A program made the translations under genes and the position numbers. Below, piece by piece: positions 18,196 through 26,209 of a DNA stretch of 64,000 bases (position 1 is its first letter; each line of letters opens with the position of its first letter). The notes beneath the pieces were generated by a model. That model was not told where the DNA came from. It searched no databases and saw only the letters and a program-made list of their open reading frames with translations. Source of the stretch: an uncultured Prevotella sp. (lineage in GTDB: Bacteria; Bacteroidota; Bacteroidia; Bacteroidales; Bacteroidaceae); contig CALBYK010000206.1 of the NCBI GenBank assembly GCA_937889855.1, forward strand, positions 1-64,000, written 5' to 3'.

Positions 18196-18227
18196 CAAAG
18201 GTACAACAAAAATCCAAGTTATGCAAA
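18196..18227 (-). promoter_or_regulatory. promoter of tRNA-Leu
   Basis: Minus strand TTTG (18224-18227), 20 bases, TACCTTTG (18196-18203), ending 19 bases before the tRNA 5' end. Confidence 0.85.
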
Positions 18228-18373
18228 ATTTTCTGCTCCAAATTCATAATAATTGTTCATTTAGGATAAATTCACCTTAAAAAGCAACCAATAACTTGGC
18301 GGATTGGACAGAAATAAGTAATTTCGTGAGGTCAACAAGACACCTCTAAACTATTCAGAAAACCTGTAATGAC

Positions 18374-19468
18374 ATGAAAGAAACAAATAACAACTATTGT
18401 GTTATCCTTGCAGGAGGCAAGGGACGCCGACTTTGGCCGTGCAGCCGCGAAGAGAACCCCAAACAGTTCATCGACTTCTTCGGCAGCGGACGCACACAAC
18501 TACAACAAACCTACGACCGCTTCGCACGCATCCTTCCTCCAGAAAACATATATGTCAACACCAACGAAGCCTATGTTGACAAGGTGAGAGAGCAACTGCC
18601 CGAGCTCAGCGACATACAGCTTCTCGCAGAACCCATACACCGCAACACAGCACCAAGCGTGGCATGGTGCACACACCGCATAGCACATATCAACCCCAAC
18701 GCCAATATCATAGTAGTGCCTTCCGACCAGACAATAATCGGAGAAGACGCGTTCGCTGAAACCGTGAGACAAGGCTTTGAATTTGTAAGCAGCAACAAGT
18801 GCCTGCTCACCATAGGCGTGAAGCCCACACGCCCCGAACCTGGATATGGCTACATACAGATGGGAGAACGGCTCAGCAACGACGTCTACCGCGTCAAATC
18901 GTTCACCGAGAAACCCGACCGCGAGTTTGCCCACATCTTCATGGACAGCGGCGAGTTCTACTGGAATACCGGCATGTTCCTCGCCAACGCCAGACACCTG
19001 CTCAACTGTTTCTGCAAGATTCTACCAGTCGTGATGCGCAACTTCAACAGCACCGACACAAACGGCAACTACGACTTCGAGGCAGAAAACCAGTTTGTAC
19101 ACGAGAACTTCCCCTCCTACCCCAACCTCTCCATCGACTACGGCATCCTGGAGAAGTCGGACAACGTGTGCATGATGCACGGCAACTTCGGGTGGGCTGA
19201 CCTCGGCACATGGCACAGCATATACGAGGCAAGGCAGAAGGGCGAGGGCGACAACGTTATAGTAGACACCGACACCGTGCTTGACAACGCACACGACAAC
19301 GTGGTGAAACTGCCAAAAGGAAGGCTCGCCGTAATCTCCGGACTCGACGGATACATCGTAGCCGAAGAAGGCAACGTGCTCCTCATATGCAAGAAGGAAG
19401 ACTCGTCTGCCAACATACGCCGCCTCATCAACGAGATACAGCTAAAGAAAGGCAACGAGTTCGTGTAG
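18374..19468 (+). CDS. manC: mannose-1-phosphate guanylyltransferase
   Basis: 364 residues, a short single-domain form without the C-terminal mannose-6-phosphate isomerase half of some ManC proteins. The N-terminal signature VILAGGKGRRLWPCSREENP (9-28) binds GTP; PSDQTI, FTEKPD and FYWNTGMFL are the expected later motifs. It makes GDP-mannose for surface polysaccharide and glycoprotein synthesis. Divergent from the tRNA gene and followed by a strong terminator, so it is a monocistronic unit. Confidence 0.95.
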   Translation: MKETNNNYCVILAGGKGRRLWPCSREENPKQFIDFFGSGRTQLQQTYDRFARILPPENIYVNTNEAYVDKVREQLPELSDIQLLAEPIHRNTAPSVAWCTHRIAHINPNANIIVVPSDQTIIGEDAFAETVRQGFEFVSSNKCLLTIGVKPTRPEPGYGYIQMGERLSNDVYRVKSFTEKPDREFAHIFMDSGEFYWNTGMFLANARHLLNCFCKILPVVMRNFNSTDTNGNYDFEAENQFVHENFPSYPNLSIDYGILEKSDNVCMMHGNFGWADLGTWHSIYEARQKGEGDNVIVDTDTVLDNAHDNVVKLPKGRLAVISGLDGYIVAEEGNVLLICKKEDSSANIRRLINEIQLKKGNEFV

Positions 19469-19504
19469 AACCGGCGGTATGACCGGAGGACCCGACAAAA
19501 CGAA

Positions 19505-19550
19505 AAAAAGCAGCGACAAGCCAATTTGCATAGGATTGTTGCTGCTTTTT
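19505..19550 (+). terminator. Rho-independent terminator of manC
   Basis: 15-bp stem with one G-U pair: AAAAAGCAGCGACAA (19505-19519) with TTGTTGCTGCTTTTT (19536-19550), ending in a T run. Confidence 0.9.
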
Positions 19551-19609
19551 CGTCATCTGACACATGACGGTCACACGACTAACCATTCCCGCCCAAGAGG
19601 GGAAAACGG

Positions 19610-19765
19610 TTATTTTCCGTGGTGCTCGTCAGAAACTGTCAACTTCTTGCGGCCATGAGCGCGGCGAGAAGCCAACACGCGACGACCATTCTTTGTAGCC
19701 ATACGCTCACGGAAACCGTGCTTGTTCACGCGACGACGATTGTGCGGCTGAAATGTTCTTTTCAT
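19610..19765 (-). CDS. rpmH: 50S ribosomal protein L34
   Basis: 51 residues, easily missed because of its size. Start codon at 19765-19763, stop at 19612-19610. The product begins MKRTFQPHNRRRVNKHGFRE and continues with RMATKNGRRVLASRRAHGRKKLTV, the standard L34 sequence, very rich in Arg and Lys. It belongs to the large ribosomal subunit. A perfect promoter lies 46 bases upstream. The usual dnaA/rnpA neighbours are absent, so this gene does not mark an origin here. Confidence 0.98.
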   Translation of the reverse strand: MKRTFQPHNRRRVNKHGFRERMATKNGRRVLASRRAHGRKKLTVSDEHHGK

Positions 19766-19811
19766 TGTCTTATTTTTTTATTTATTTGTTATTATTCACG
19801 CTTTTGGGTTG

Positions 19812-19842
19812 CAAAATTACTCATTATTTTTCAAACGACAAA
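19812..19842 (-). promoter_or_regulatory. promoter of rpmH
   Basis: Minus strand TTTG (19839-19842), 19 bases, TAATTTTG (19812-19819): a full consensus match. Confidence 0.87.
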
Positions 19843-20000
19843 GAGTTACACCTTTTTTAGGCTCTTTTTTTCGTTTTTTTTCGTTAAAACGCCATCAAAC
19901 AAAGCGTTCCCCACACCGTAAATCACGCCATATGGGCATTTTGAGGTACCGGACACACAAAAAAAATGGTGAAGAATGCCGTTTTATGAGTGATTTTCAG

Positions 20001-20008
20001 TAACTTTG
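20001..20008 (+). promoter_or_regulatory. -7 element of efp
   Basis: TAACTTTG, 43 bases before the efp ATG. No clear TTTG at 19-20 bases upstream. Confidence 0.65.
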
Positions 20009-20051
20009 CAACGATTTTCTGAATTTATACAATAAAAATAATAAAACAGCA

Positions 20052-20618
20052 ATGATTAATTCACAAGACATCAAGATGGGAACTTGCATCCGCATGGATG
20101 GCAAGCTTTTCTTCGTCATCGACTTCCTTCACGTAAAACCAGGCAAGGGCAACACTTTCATGCGTGTTAAGTTGAAGAATGTTGTTGACGGCCGCGTTTT
20201 GGAGCGCCGCTTCGACATCAGCGAGAAGCTCGAGGATGTGCGCGTAGAGCGCCGTCCTTACCAGTACCTCTACAAGGAGGGCGAGGACTATATCTTCATG
20301 AACCAGGAGACATACGACCAGATTCCTATCGCGAAGGACCTCATCACTGGTGTTGATTTCATGAAAGAGAACGACATCATCGAGGTCGTTTCTGACGCTT
20401 CTACAGAAACAGTGCTCTTCGGTGAGATGCCGGTAAAGACCAACCTCCGCGTGACCCACTCAGAGCCGGGCATCAAGGGCGACACAGCAACAAACACCCT
20501 CAAGCCTGCCACTCTCGAGACTGGCGTTGAGATACGCGTGCCCCTCTTCGTAAACGAAGGCGACCTCGTCCAGGTTGACACACGCGACGGCAGCTACCTG
20601 CAGCGCGTTAAGGAGTAA
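20052..20618 (+). CDS. efp: translation elongation factor P
   Basis: 188 residues, three-domain EF-P length. Domain I holds the conserved loop VKPGKGNTF with Lys32 at the tip, the residue that enters the peptidyl transferase centre and may be modified. The C-terminal signature VRVPLF/EIRVPLFVNEGDLVQVDTRDGSYLQRV is intact. EF-P relieves ribosome stalling at proline runs. The modification enzyme is not encoded nearby. It is followed by a long imperfect inverted repeat. Confidence 0.97.
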   Translation: MINSQDIKMGTCIRMDGKLFFVIDFLHVKPGKGNTFMRVKLKNVVDGRVLERRFDISEKLEDVRVERRPYQYLYKEGEDYIFMNQETYDQIPIAKDLITGVDFMKENDIIEVVSDASTETVLFGEMPVKTNLRVTHSEPGIKGDTATNTLKPATLETGVEIRVPLFVNEGDLVQVDTRDGSYLQRVKE

Positions 20619-20640
20619 TATCCTTCAACCATAAAAACAG

Positions 20641-20746
20641 AAAAGCAGAAGAGCAAAAAAGTAAAAAGTATTCGGGATAGCACATGGCATGAGGACACAT
20701 CCGCCATCGCGACCAATACTTTCTACCTTTTTGCTCTTTTGCCTTT
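20641..20746 (+). terminator. long imperfect hairpin after efp
   Basis: The arm at 20641-20672 (GCAGAAGAGCAAAAAAGT...) is matched by 20715-20746 (ACCTTTTTGCTCTTTTGCC...) over about 32 positions with a few mismatches and a loop of about 42 bases. It ends in a T run. It probably terminates efp. Both arms are A- or T-rich. Confidence 0.55.
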
Positions 20747-20812
20747 TTTTACACACATTGGCCATCGTGTCAGAATTGCCTTACCTTTTTACTCTTTTAC
20801 TTTCTTACTCTT

Positions 20813-21826
20813 ATGAGATACAGTCTTATCATACCCGTATACAACCGTCCCGACGAGGTGGACGAACTGCTCGACAGCCTCACACGGCAAGCCGAGAAGG
20901 ACTTTGAGGTGATTGTCGTTGAAGACGGCTCGGCCGTACCATGCAAGGATGTATGCCGGAAATACGCCGGAAAGCTCGACCTCCACTATTACGCGAAAAA
21001 CAACAGTGGTCCCGGACAGAGCCGCAACTACGGCGTTGAACGCGCCAACGGCGAGTATGTGATAATACTCGACAGCGACGTCGTTGTGCCTGAAGGATAT
21101 CTCAAGGCCATTGACAACGAGCTATCGGCACAACCAGCCGATGCCTTCGGCGGTCCCGACCGCGCACACCAGTCATTCACCGACACACAGAAAGCCATAT
21201 CCTACTCCATGACCTCGTTCTTTACCACCGGTGGCATACGAGGCGGGAAAAAGAAGCTCGACAAGTTCTACCCACGGTCGTTCAACATGGGCGTGCGGCG
21301 CGATGTATACCAGCGGCTCGGAGGCTTCTCGAAGATGCGCTTCGGCGAGGACATCGACTTCTCCATACGCATATTCAAGGCGGGGTGCCGCTGCCGGCTG
21401 TTCCCAGAGGCATGGGTGTGGCACAAACGGCGCACCGACTTCAGAAAGTTCTTCCGCCAGGTATACAACTCGGGAATAGCCCGCATCAACCTATACAAGA
21501 AATACCCCGAGTCGCTCAAGCTCGTACATATGCTGCCGATGGGCTTCACGCTTGGCGTGCTGCTTATGCTCGCGCTCTTCATAGTCCTTATGGCTGTGTG
21601 TCCACATTGGGCGTGGCTGCCACTCGCACCGCTCGTCCTCTACTGCATGCTGATATTCATCGATTCGGCACACTGCAACCACAGCCTCAAAATAGGAATT
21701 CTCAGCATAGCCTCAGCCTACATACAACTCATGGGCTATGGCTTCGGGTTCATCGAGTCGTGGTGGAAACGCTGCGTCAAAGGCGAGTCGGAATTCTCGG
21801 CATTCGAAAAGACATTCTATAAATAG
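20813..21826 (+). CDS. family 2 glycosyltransferase with C-terminal membrane helices
   Basis: 337 residues. The GT-A fold starts at residue 2 (RYSLIIPVYNRPDEVDELLDS), with VIVVEDGSA and the DxD-like ILDSDVVVP (about 85-93) for nucleotide-sugar and metal binding. The C-terminal third has two or three hydrophobic helices (GFTLGVLLMLALFIVLMAVC, WLPLAPLVLYCMLIFI). It should act at the inner face of the cytoplasmic membrane on a lipid-linked acceptor. Donor and acceptor unknown. radC follows after 42 bases on the same strand. Confidence 0.9.
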   Translation: MRYSLIIPVYNRPDEVDELLDSLTRQAEKDFEVIVVEDGSAVPCKDVCRKYAGKLDLHYYAKNNSGPGQSRNYGVERANGEYVIILDSDVVVPEGYLKAIDNELSAQPADAFGGPDRAHQSFTDTQKAISYSMTSFFTTGGIRGGKKKLDKFYPRSFNMGVRRDVYQRLGGFSKMRFGEDIDFSIRIFKAGCRCRLFPEAWVWHKRRTDFRKFFRQVYNSGIARINLYKKYPESLKLVHMLPMGFTLGVLLMLALFIVLMAVCPHWAWLPLAPLVLYCMLIFIDSAHCNHSLKIGILSIASAYIQLMGYGFGFIESWWKRCVKGESEFSAFEKTFYK

Positions 21827-21868
21827 AGCTGAAAAGTTGACGAGGGACACAGAAAACAAAGAAAGAAA

Positions 21869-22585
21869 ATGGAGAAGGACGGAAGGAACACCGCTGGCGC
21901 CAGCGGCAACGCCATAAACCAATGGGCAGAAGAAGACCGGCCGCGCGAGAAACTGCGCGACTGTGGTGCCGCCTCGCTTTCCAATTCGGAACTGCTTGCC
22001 ATTCTCATTGGCTCAGGCTCCACAAAGGAGAGTGCCGTGAGTCTCATGCAACATGTATTAGACGACTGCGGCGGCAACCTCAACAGTCTCGGCAAGATGT
22101 CAATAAGCGAGCTTACACGCTACAACGGCATAGGCGAGGCGAAAGCCATCACCATCCTCGCCGCCTGCGAGTTCGGCAAGCGGCGGGGAGCGGCTAAAGC
22201 CTCGGAGCGCCCCGACATGGGGTCGGCACAGGTCGTATATGAATACATGCACCCGAAAATGCAGGACCTTGACACGGAGGAGGCCTGGGCGTTGCTCATG
22301 AACCAAAGACTGAAGCTCATCAAGGCTGTAAGGCTGTCGCACGGAGGGCTGACGGAGACTGCCGTCGACGTGCGCGTGATACTGCGCGAGGCACTGCTTG
22401 CCAACGCCACCGTACTGACACTCGTCCACAACCACCCGTCAGGCAACGCCCGTCCGAGCGGTGAGGACGACCGCATCACCATGAAACTGCGTAAAGCCTG
22501 CGAGACAATGCGCATATACATGGTTGACCACGTCATCATGACCGACGGCAAGTACTACAGCTATGCCGAAGAGGGGAAACTGTAG
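21869..22585 (+). CDS. radC: RadC family JAB domain protein
   Basis: 238 residues. An N-terminal helix-hairpin-helix-like region (REKLRDCGAASLSNSELLAILIGSG, then ELTRYNGIGEAKA) is followed by the JAB/MPN+ metalloprotease-like domain with HNHPSG at 187-192 and Asp200, that is the HxH...D metal site. The name comes from an old DNA repair locus; the true biochemical role of the family is unsettled. Full length and intact. Confidence 0.93.
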   Translation: MEKDGRNTAGASGNAINQWAEEDRPREKLRDCGAASLSNSELLAILIGSGSTKESAVSLMQHVLDDCGGNLNSLGKMSISELTRYNGIGEAKAITILAACEFGKRRGAAKASERPDMGSAQVVYEYMHPKMQDLDTEEAWALLMNQRLKLIKAVRLSHGGLTETAVDVRVILREALLANATVLTLVHNHPSGNARPSGEDDRITMKLRKACETMRIYMVDHVIMTDGKYYSYAEEGKL

Positions 22586-22658
22586 GGAGGTGTGCCCAGA
22601 CCCGCACCCTACAGCCATGCTGCATACCGGTTAGCGATTAACCCGAAGGACGTCTTTA

Positions 22659-24116
22659 CTATAGCTTTGCTGCGCGTTTCCAATAAAAGAACCACACGAG
22701 CGCAACAATGCCGGCCACGGCACCGATAGTGTATCCTACTGGATTAGGCATGCCGAACGCTGTCTTCGACACGAAGAGGAACGTCATGCACACATCTGTC
22801 ATAAAGAGGGCAGGAATGAGGGTTATGGCGTAGGGCTTCTTCTCACGCACAAGATACACAGTGACAGTCCACAGCGTGAACACCGAAAGCGTCTGGTTTG
22901 CCCATCCGAAGTATTTCCATATAGTGTTGAAACCGTCCGGATTCTCCATCTGCCACAGGAGCATAGCCAATGACACAACGAACAAGGGAAGGCATATATA
23001 TATGCGGTTAAGTTTCTTGCGCTGGCTAAGGCGTATGGCTTGCGCAACAATGAGACGTGCGGAACGGAACGCCGTGTCGCCACTTGTTATCGGAGCCGCC
23101 ACAACACCAAGCATGGCAAGCACACCGCCTGCCACACCGAGCCAGTCGTTGCACACAAGGCTCACAACCATCGGAGCTGATGTGTGGAACCCAGTGACTG
23201 CGGCACCGGCTATCTGTCCGTAGCCAGGCTGCGGCGCGTCATAAAAGAACCACATTGACACAGTGGCCCATACCAGAGCCACAAATCCCTCGGTAATCAT
23301 GGCTCCATAGAAAATGGGGCGTCCCTTACGCTCTGACGGCAGGCAGCGCGCCATGAGCGGACTCTGCGTGGCATGGAAGCCACTTATGGCACCACATGCA
23401 ATGGTGATGAACAGACAGGGAAAGATGTCTTCGGTGAAGCCAGACGGGTCGGCTTGCCTGCCCATGTTGCCGAGCCCGTTCCACACCTCCGGGAGATCCG
23501 GCATCCTGACAAGAAGCACAGCGACAAGCGCCACTGCCATGAACAGAAGAGAAAATGAGAACAGGGGGTATATCTTGCCTATAATCTTGTCTATGGGGAG
23601 CATGGTGGCTATAATGTAGTAGACAAATATAAGCACAATCCACAGCAGTTTCGACCCTGCAATATTCCCGAGTATCTCAGCCGGACTGTAGACGAAGACC
23701 GTGCCCACCATAATGAGAAGAAACACGGCAAAAACGAGCAGCACCTTCGATGCGGCGTTGCCAAGATAACGGTTGACCAGCGCCGGAAGGTCGCAGCCAC
23801 CATTGCGCATGGAGAGCATGCCCGACAGATAGTCGTGGACGGCTCCGGCGAAAATGCACCCGAAGACTATCCACAGATAAGCCGAGGGACCGAACTTCGC
23901 ACCCATGATGGCACCGAATATAGGTCCTGTGCCTGCTATGTTCAGAAACTGTATCATGAACACCTTCCAATAGGGCATCGCCACATAGTCTATGCCGTCG
24001 GCCTGTGCGACTGCTGGAGTAGGACGGTCGTCGGGGGCAAAGACGCGCTCCACGAAACGCCCGTAAAACAGATAGCCCACAATGAGGGCTACAAAAGAAA
24101 TAAGAAATGTTATCAT
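22659..24116 (-). CDS. cstA: CstA family carbon starvation protein / transporter
   Basis: 485 residues with about 12-14 transmembrane segments. Family hallmarks are NIAGTGPIFGAIMGAKFGPSA, GAVHDYLSGMLSMRNGG and GFHATQSPLMARC. CstA proteins take up peptides or pyruvate, usually when carbon is short. This is the shorter Bacteroidota form (the E. coli protein is about 700 residues). A minus-strand TACTTTTG at 24144-24151 lies about 30 bases upstream. Divergent from the DUF59 gene. Confidence 0.92.
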   Translation of the reverse strand: MITFLISFVALIVGYLFYGRFVERVFAPDDRPTPAVAQADGIDYVAMPYWKVFMIQFLNIAGTGPIFGAIMGAKFGPSAYLWIVFGCIFAGAVHDYLSGMLSMRNGGCDLPALVNRYLGNAASKVLLVFAVFLLIMVGTVFVYSPAEILGNIAGSKLLWIVLIFVYYIIATMLPIDKIIGKIYPLFSFSLLFMAVALVAVLLVRMPDLPEVWNGLGNMGRQADPSGFTEDIFPCLFITIACGAISGFHATQSPLMARCLPSERKGRPIFYGAMITEGFVALVWATVSMWFFYDAPQPGYGQIAGAAVTGFHTSAPMVVSLVCNDWLGVAGGVLAMLGVVAAPITSGDTAFRSARLIVAQAIRLSQRKKLNRIYICLPLFVVSLAMLLWQMENPDGFNTIWKYFGWANQTLSVFTLWTVTVYLVREKKPYAITLIPALFMTDVCMTFLFVSKTAFGMPNPVGYTIGAVAGIVALVWFFYWKRAAKL

Positions 24117-24206
24117 TTTTTAGTTATTTTGGTTTTCTTTGTGCAAAAGTATCATTTTTTATTGAAAAGATTTTATAAAACTGGCATGTTATTCGCTTAT
24201 TTTATG

Positions 24207-24214
24207 TAAGTTTG
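24207..24214 (+). promoter_or_regulatory. -7 element of the DUF59-lpxH line
   Basis: TAAGTTTG, 25 bases before the ATG at 24240; no clear -33 match. Confidence 0.6.
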
Positions 24215-24239
24215 CATACAAAGAACAAAGAAACATATT

Positions 24240-24560
24240 ATGACACAAGAAGAAAAGACAAGAATAGAAGAGCGCATAGTTGACGTGCTCAAGACCGTTT
24301 ACGACCCTGAGATTCCGGTAAACATCTACGACCTCGGACTAATATACAAGATAGACGTCAGCGAAGACGGGAACGTGGATATAGACATGACCTTCACGGC
24401 ACCGTCATGCCCAGCAGCCGATTTCATACTGGAGGATGTCAGGCAGAAAGTGGACACAATAGAAGGCGTAAAGTCATCAAATGTGAACCTTGTCTTTGAG
24501 CCAGTGTGGGACCAGAGCATGATGACCGAGGAAGCACGTGTAGAACTGGGGTTTGACTGA
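24240..24560 (+). CDS. DUF59 / MIP18-family Fe-S assembly protein (SufT/PaaD-like)
   Basis: 106 residues. The MIP18 fold signature VLKTVYDPEIPVNIYDLGLIY (about 16-36) and MTFTAPSCPAADFILEDV with the conserved cysteine are clear. Stand-alone members take part in iron-sulfur cluster maturation. No suf genes are adjacent. The lpxH gene follows after 24 bases and the BAX inhibitor-1 gene after that, so they likely share a transcript without an evident functional link. Confidence 0.9.
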   Translation: MTQEEKTRIEERIVDVLKTVYDPEIPVNIYDLGLIYKIDVSEDGNVDIDMTFTAPSCPAADFILEDVRQKVDTIEGVKSSNVNLVFEPVWDQSMMTEEARVELGFD

Positions 24561-24584
24561 AAAGCGACCCATAAATCACAATCT

Positions 24585-25349
24585 ATGAAGAATGTTTATT
24601 TCCTGAGCGACGCCCACCTCGGCTCGTGGGCGATAGACCATAGCCGCACGCAGGAACGGCGGCTCGTACGGTTTCTCGACTCCATAAAGAACAAGGCACG
24701 CGCAATATACCTGCTCGGCGACATGTTCGACTTCTGGGACGAATGGCGCTACGTGGTGCCGAAGGGACATACACGCTTCCTCGGCAAGCTGTCGGAACTG
24801 ACCGACATGGGCGTGGAGGTGCACTTCTTCACCGGCAACCACGACATATGGACCTATGGCTATCTTGAAGAAGAGTGCGGTCTCACCGTACACACCAAGC
24901 CTGAGACAGTGGAGATATACGACCGCGTGTTCTACATCGCCCACGGTGACGGACTTGGTGACCCCGACCGCAAGTTCAAGTTTCTGAGCCGCGTGTTCCA
25001 CAACCGTACATGCCAAGTGCTCTTCAACTCCATCCACCCACGGTTTGCCATGTGGCTGGGCATGACATGGGCCAAGCACTCGCGGCTAAAACGCGCCGAC
25101 GGCAAGGAGCCACCATATATGGGCGAGGACAAGGAATTTCTCGTGCAGTATGCCAAACAATACATGAAGACCCACACAAACGTAGACTACTTCATGTTCG
25201 GGCACCGCCATATCGAGCTCGACCTTTTTCTCTCCAAGAAGACACGCATGATGATACTGGGTGACTGGATATCACAGTTCACCTATGCCGTGTTCGACGG
25301 TGAGCACATGTTCCTCGAGGAATATGTGGAAGGCGAAAGCCAACCATAA
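24585..25349 (+). CDS. lpxH: UDP-2,3-diacylglucosamine diphosphatase-like phosphoesterase
   Basis: 254 residues of the calcineurin-like metallophosphatase family. Metal ligands are visible in SDAHLGS (Asp9, His11), GDMFDFWDEW, GNHDIWTYGY, AHGDGLG and GHRHIELD. The layout matches LpxH, which hydrolyses UDP-2,3-diacylglucosamine to lipid X in lipid A synthesis at the inner membrane. No other lpx gene is adjacent, so the assignment rests on sequence alone. The sequence is otherwise the usual Bacteroidota LpxH type. Confidence 0.9.
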   Translation: MKNVYFLSDAHLGSWAIDHSRTQERRLVRFLDSIKNKARAIYLLGDMFDFWDEWRYVVPKGHTRFLGKLSELTDMGVEVHFFTGNHDIWTYGYLEEECGLTVHTKPETVEIYDRVFYIAHGDGLGDPDRKFKFLSRVFHNRTCQVLFNSIHPRFAMWLGMTWAKHSRLKRADGKEPPYMGEDKEFLVQYAKQYMKTHTNVDYFMFGHRHIELDLFLSKKTRMMILGDWISQFTYAVFDGEHMFLEEYVEGESQP

Positions 25350-25380
25350 CAAAAATGTATAACCATAAAAAAAGAAAACA

Positions 25381-26103
25381 ATGAAAGAAGAAAAATGGAC
25401 TGATACAAGACTGACGGGCGACAGCAATTTCGCTCTCTCCTCCGCATTTCCCGCATTGATGCGCAAAGTGTTCGTATGGATGACTCTCGCGCTCGCAATA
25501 ACCGGCATAACAGCATTCGGAGTTGCCACATCGCCAACACTGCTGGCCATTATTTTCGGCAGCAAACTGATGTTCTGGGGACTGATTATAGCTGAGTTTG
25601 CGCTTGTGTTCGCCATAAGCGGAGCCATCAACAAGCTGTCGCTCGCCACCGCAACACTGCTCTTCATACTCTACTCGGTAGTGAATGGAGCCACGCTGTC
25701 TGTAATATTCCTCGCGTTCTCAACAGCCGTCATTGCCAAGACGTTCTTCATAACGGCAGGAACATTCGGTGTCATGGCCCTTGTGGGCTACACCACAAAG
25801 ACCGACCTCACGTCAATGGGCAAGTTGCTCTTCATGGCTCTGCTCGGCATAATCATTGCCAGTGTGGTAAACATGTTTGTGCACAGCTCTGGATTTGATC
25901 TCATCATCAGCTACATAGGCGTGCTCATATTCGTTGGCCTTACAGCCTACGACACACAGAAAATCAAGCAGCTCTGCCTCATGGCTCCTAACGGGGGCGA
26001 GATGTCGCAGAAACTTGCGCTCATCGGTGCCCTTGAGCTATACCTCGACTTCATCAATCTTTTCCTTTACCTGCTCCGCATTTTCGGAAACAACAAGGAC
26101 TAA
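25381..26103 (+). CDS. BAX inhibitor-1 / YccA family membrane protein
   Basis: 240 residues with seven hydrophobic segments. Typical parts are RKVFVWMTLALAITGITAFG (first helix), GATLSVIFLAFS, and TAYDTQKIKQLC followed by GALELYLDFINLFLYLLRIFG at the C-terminus. The family includes YccA, which modulates the FtsH protease, and pH-sensitive calcium-leak channels. The role here is not defined. Third gene of the DUF59-lpxH line (31-base gap). Confidence 0.92.
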   Translation: MKEEKWTDTRLTGDSNFALSSAFPALMRKVFVWMTLALAITGITAFGVATSPTLLAIIFGSKLMFWGLIIAEFALVFAISGAINKLSLATATLLFILYSVVNGATLSVIFLAFSTAVIAKTFFITAGTFGVMALVGYTTKTDLTSMGKLLFMALLGIIIASVVNMFVHSSGFDLIISYIGVLIFVGLTAYDTQKIKQLCLMAPNGGEMSQKLALIGALELYLDFINLFLYLLRIFGNNKD

Positions 26104-26167
26104 GGAGAGAGCATACATTAAGAGTCTGGACCATGTGATTTATTTCCCGACTCACGTTTTGCCGCCA

Positions 26168-26201
26168 AGCGATAACTGGGCTACTTCAGCCAGTTATCGC
26201 T
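26168..26201. terminator. hairpin between convergent genes
   Basis: 12-bp perfect stem AGCGATAACTGG (26168-26179) with CCAGTTATCGCT (26190-26201) between the convergent BI-1 and TPR/AraC genes. It lacks a T run on either side, so terminator activity is inferred from position. Confidence 0.5.
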
Positions 26202-26209
26202 GACTATTC

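Noticed and set aside
19610..19765. rpmH as a sign of the replication origin
   Set aside because: No dnaA, rnpA, yidC or DnaA-box cluster is nearby; in this phylum rpmH is often away from the origin.
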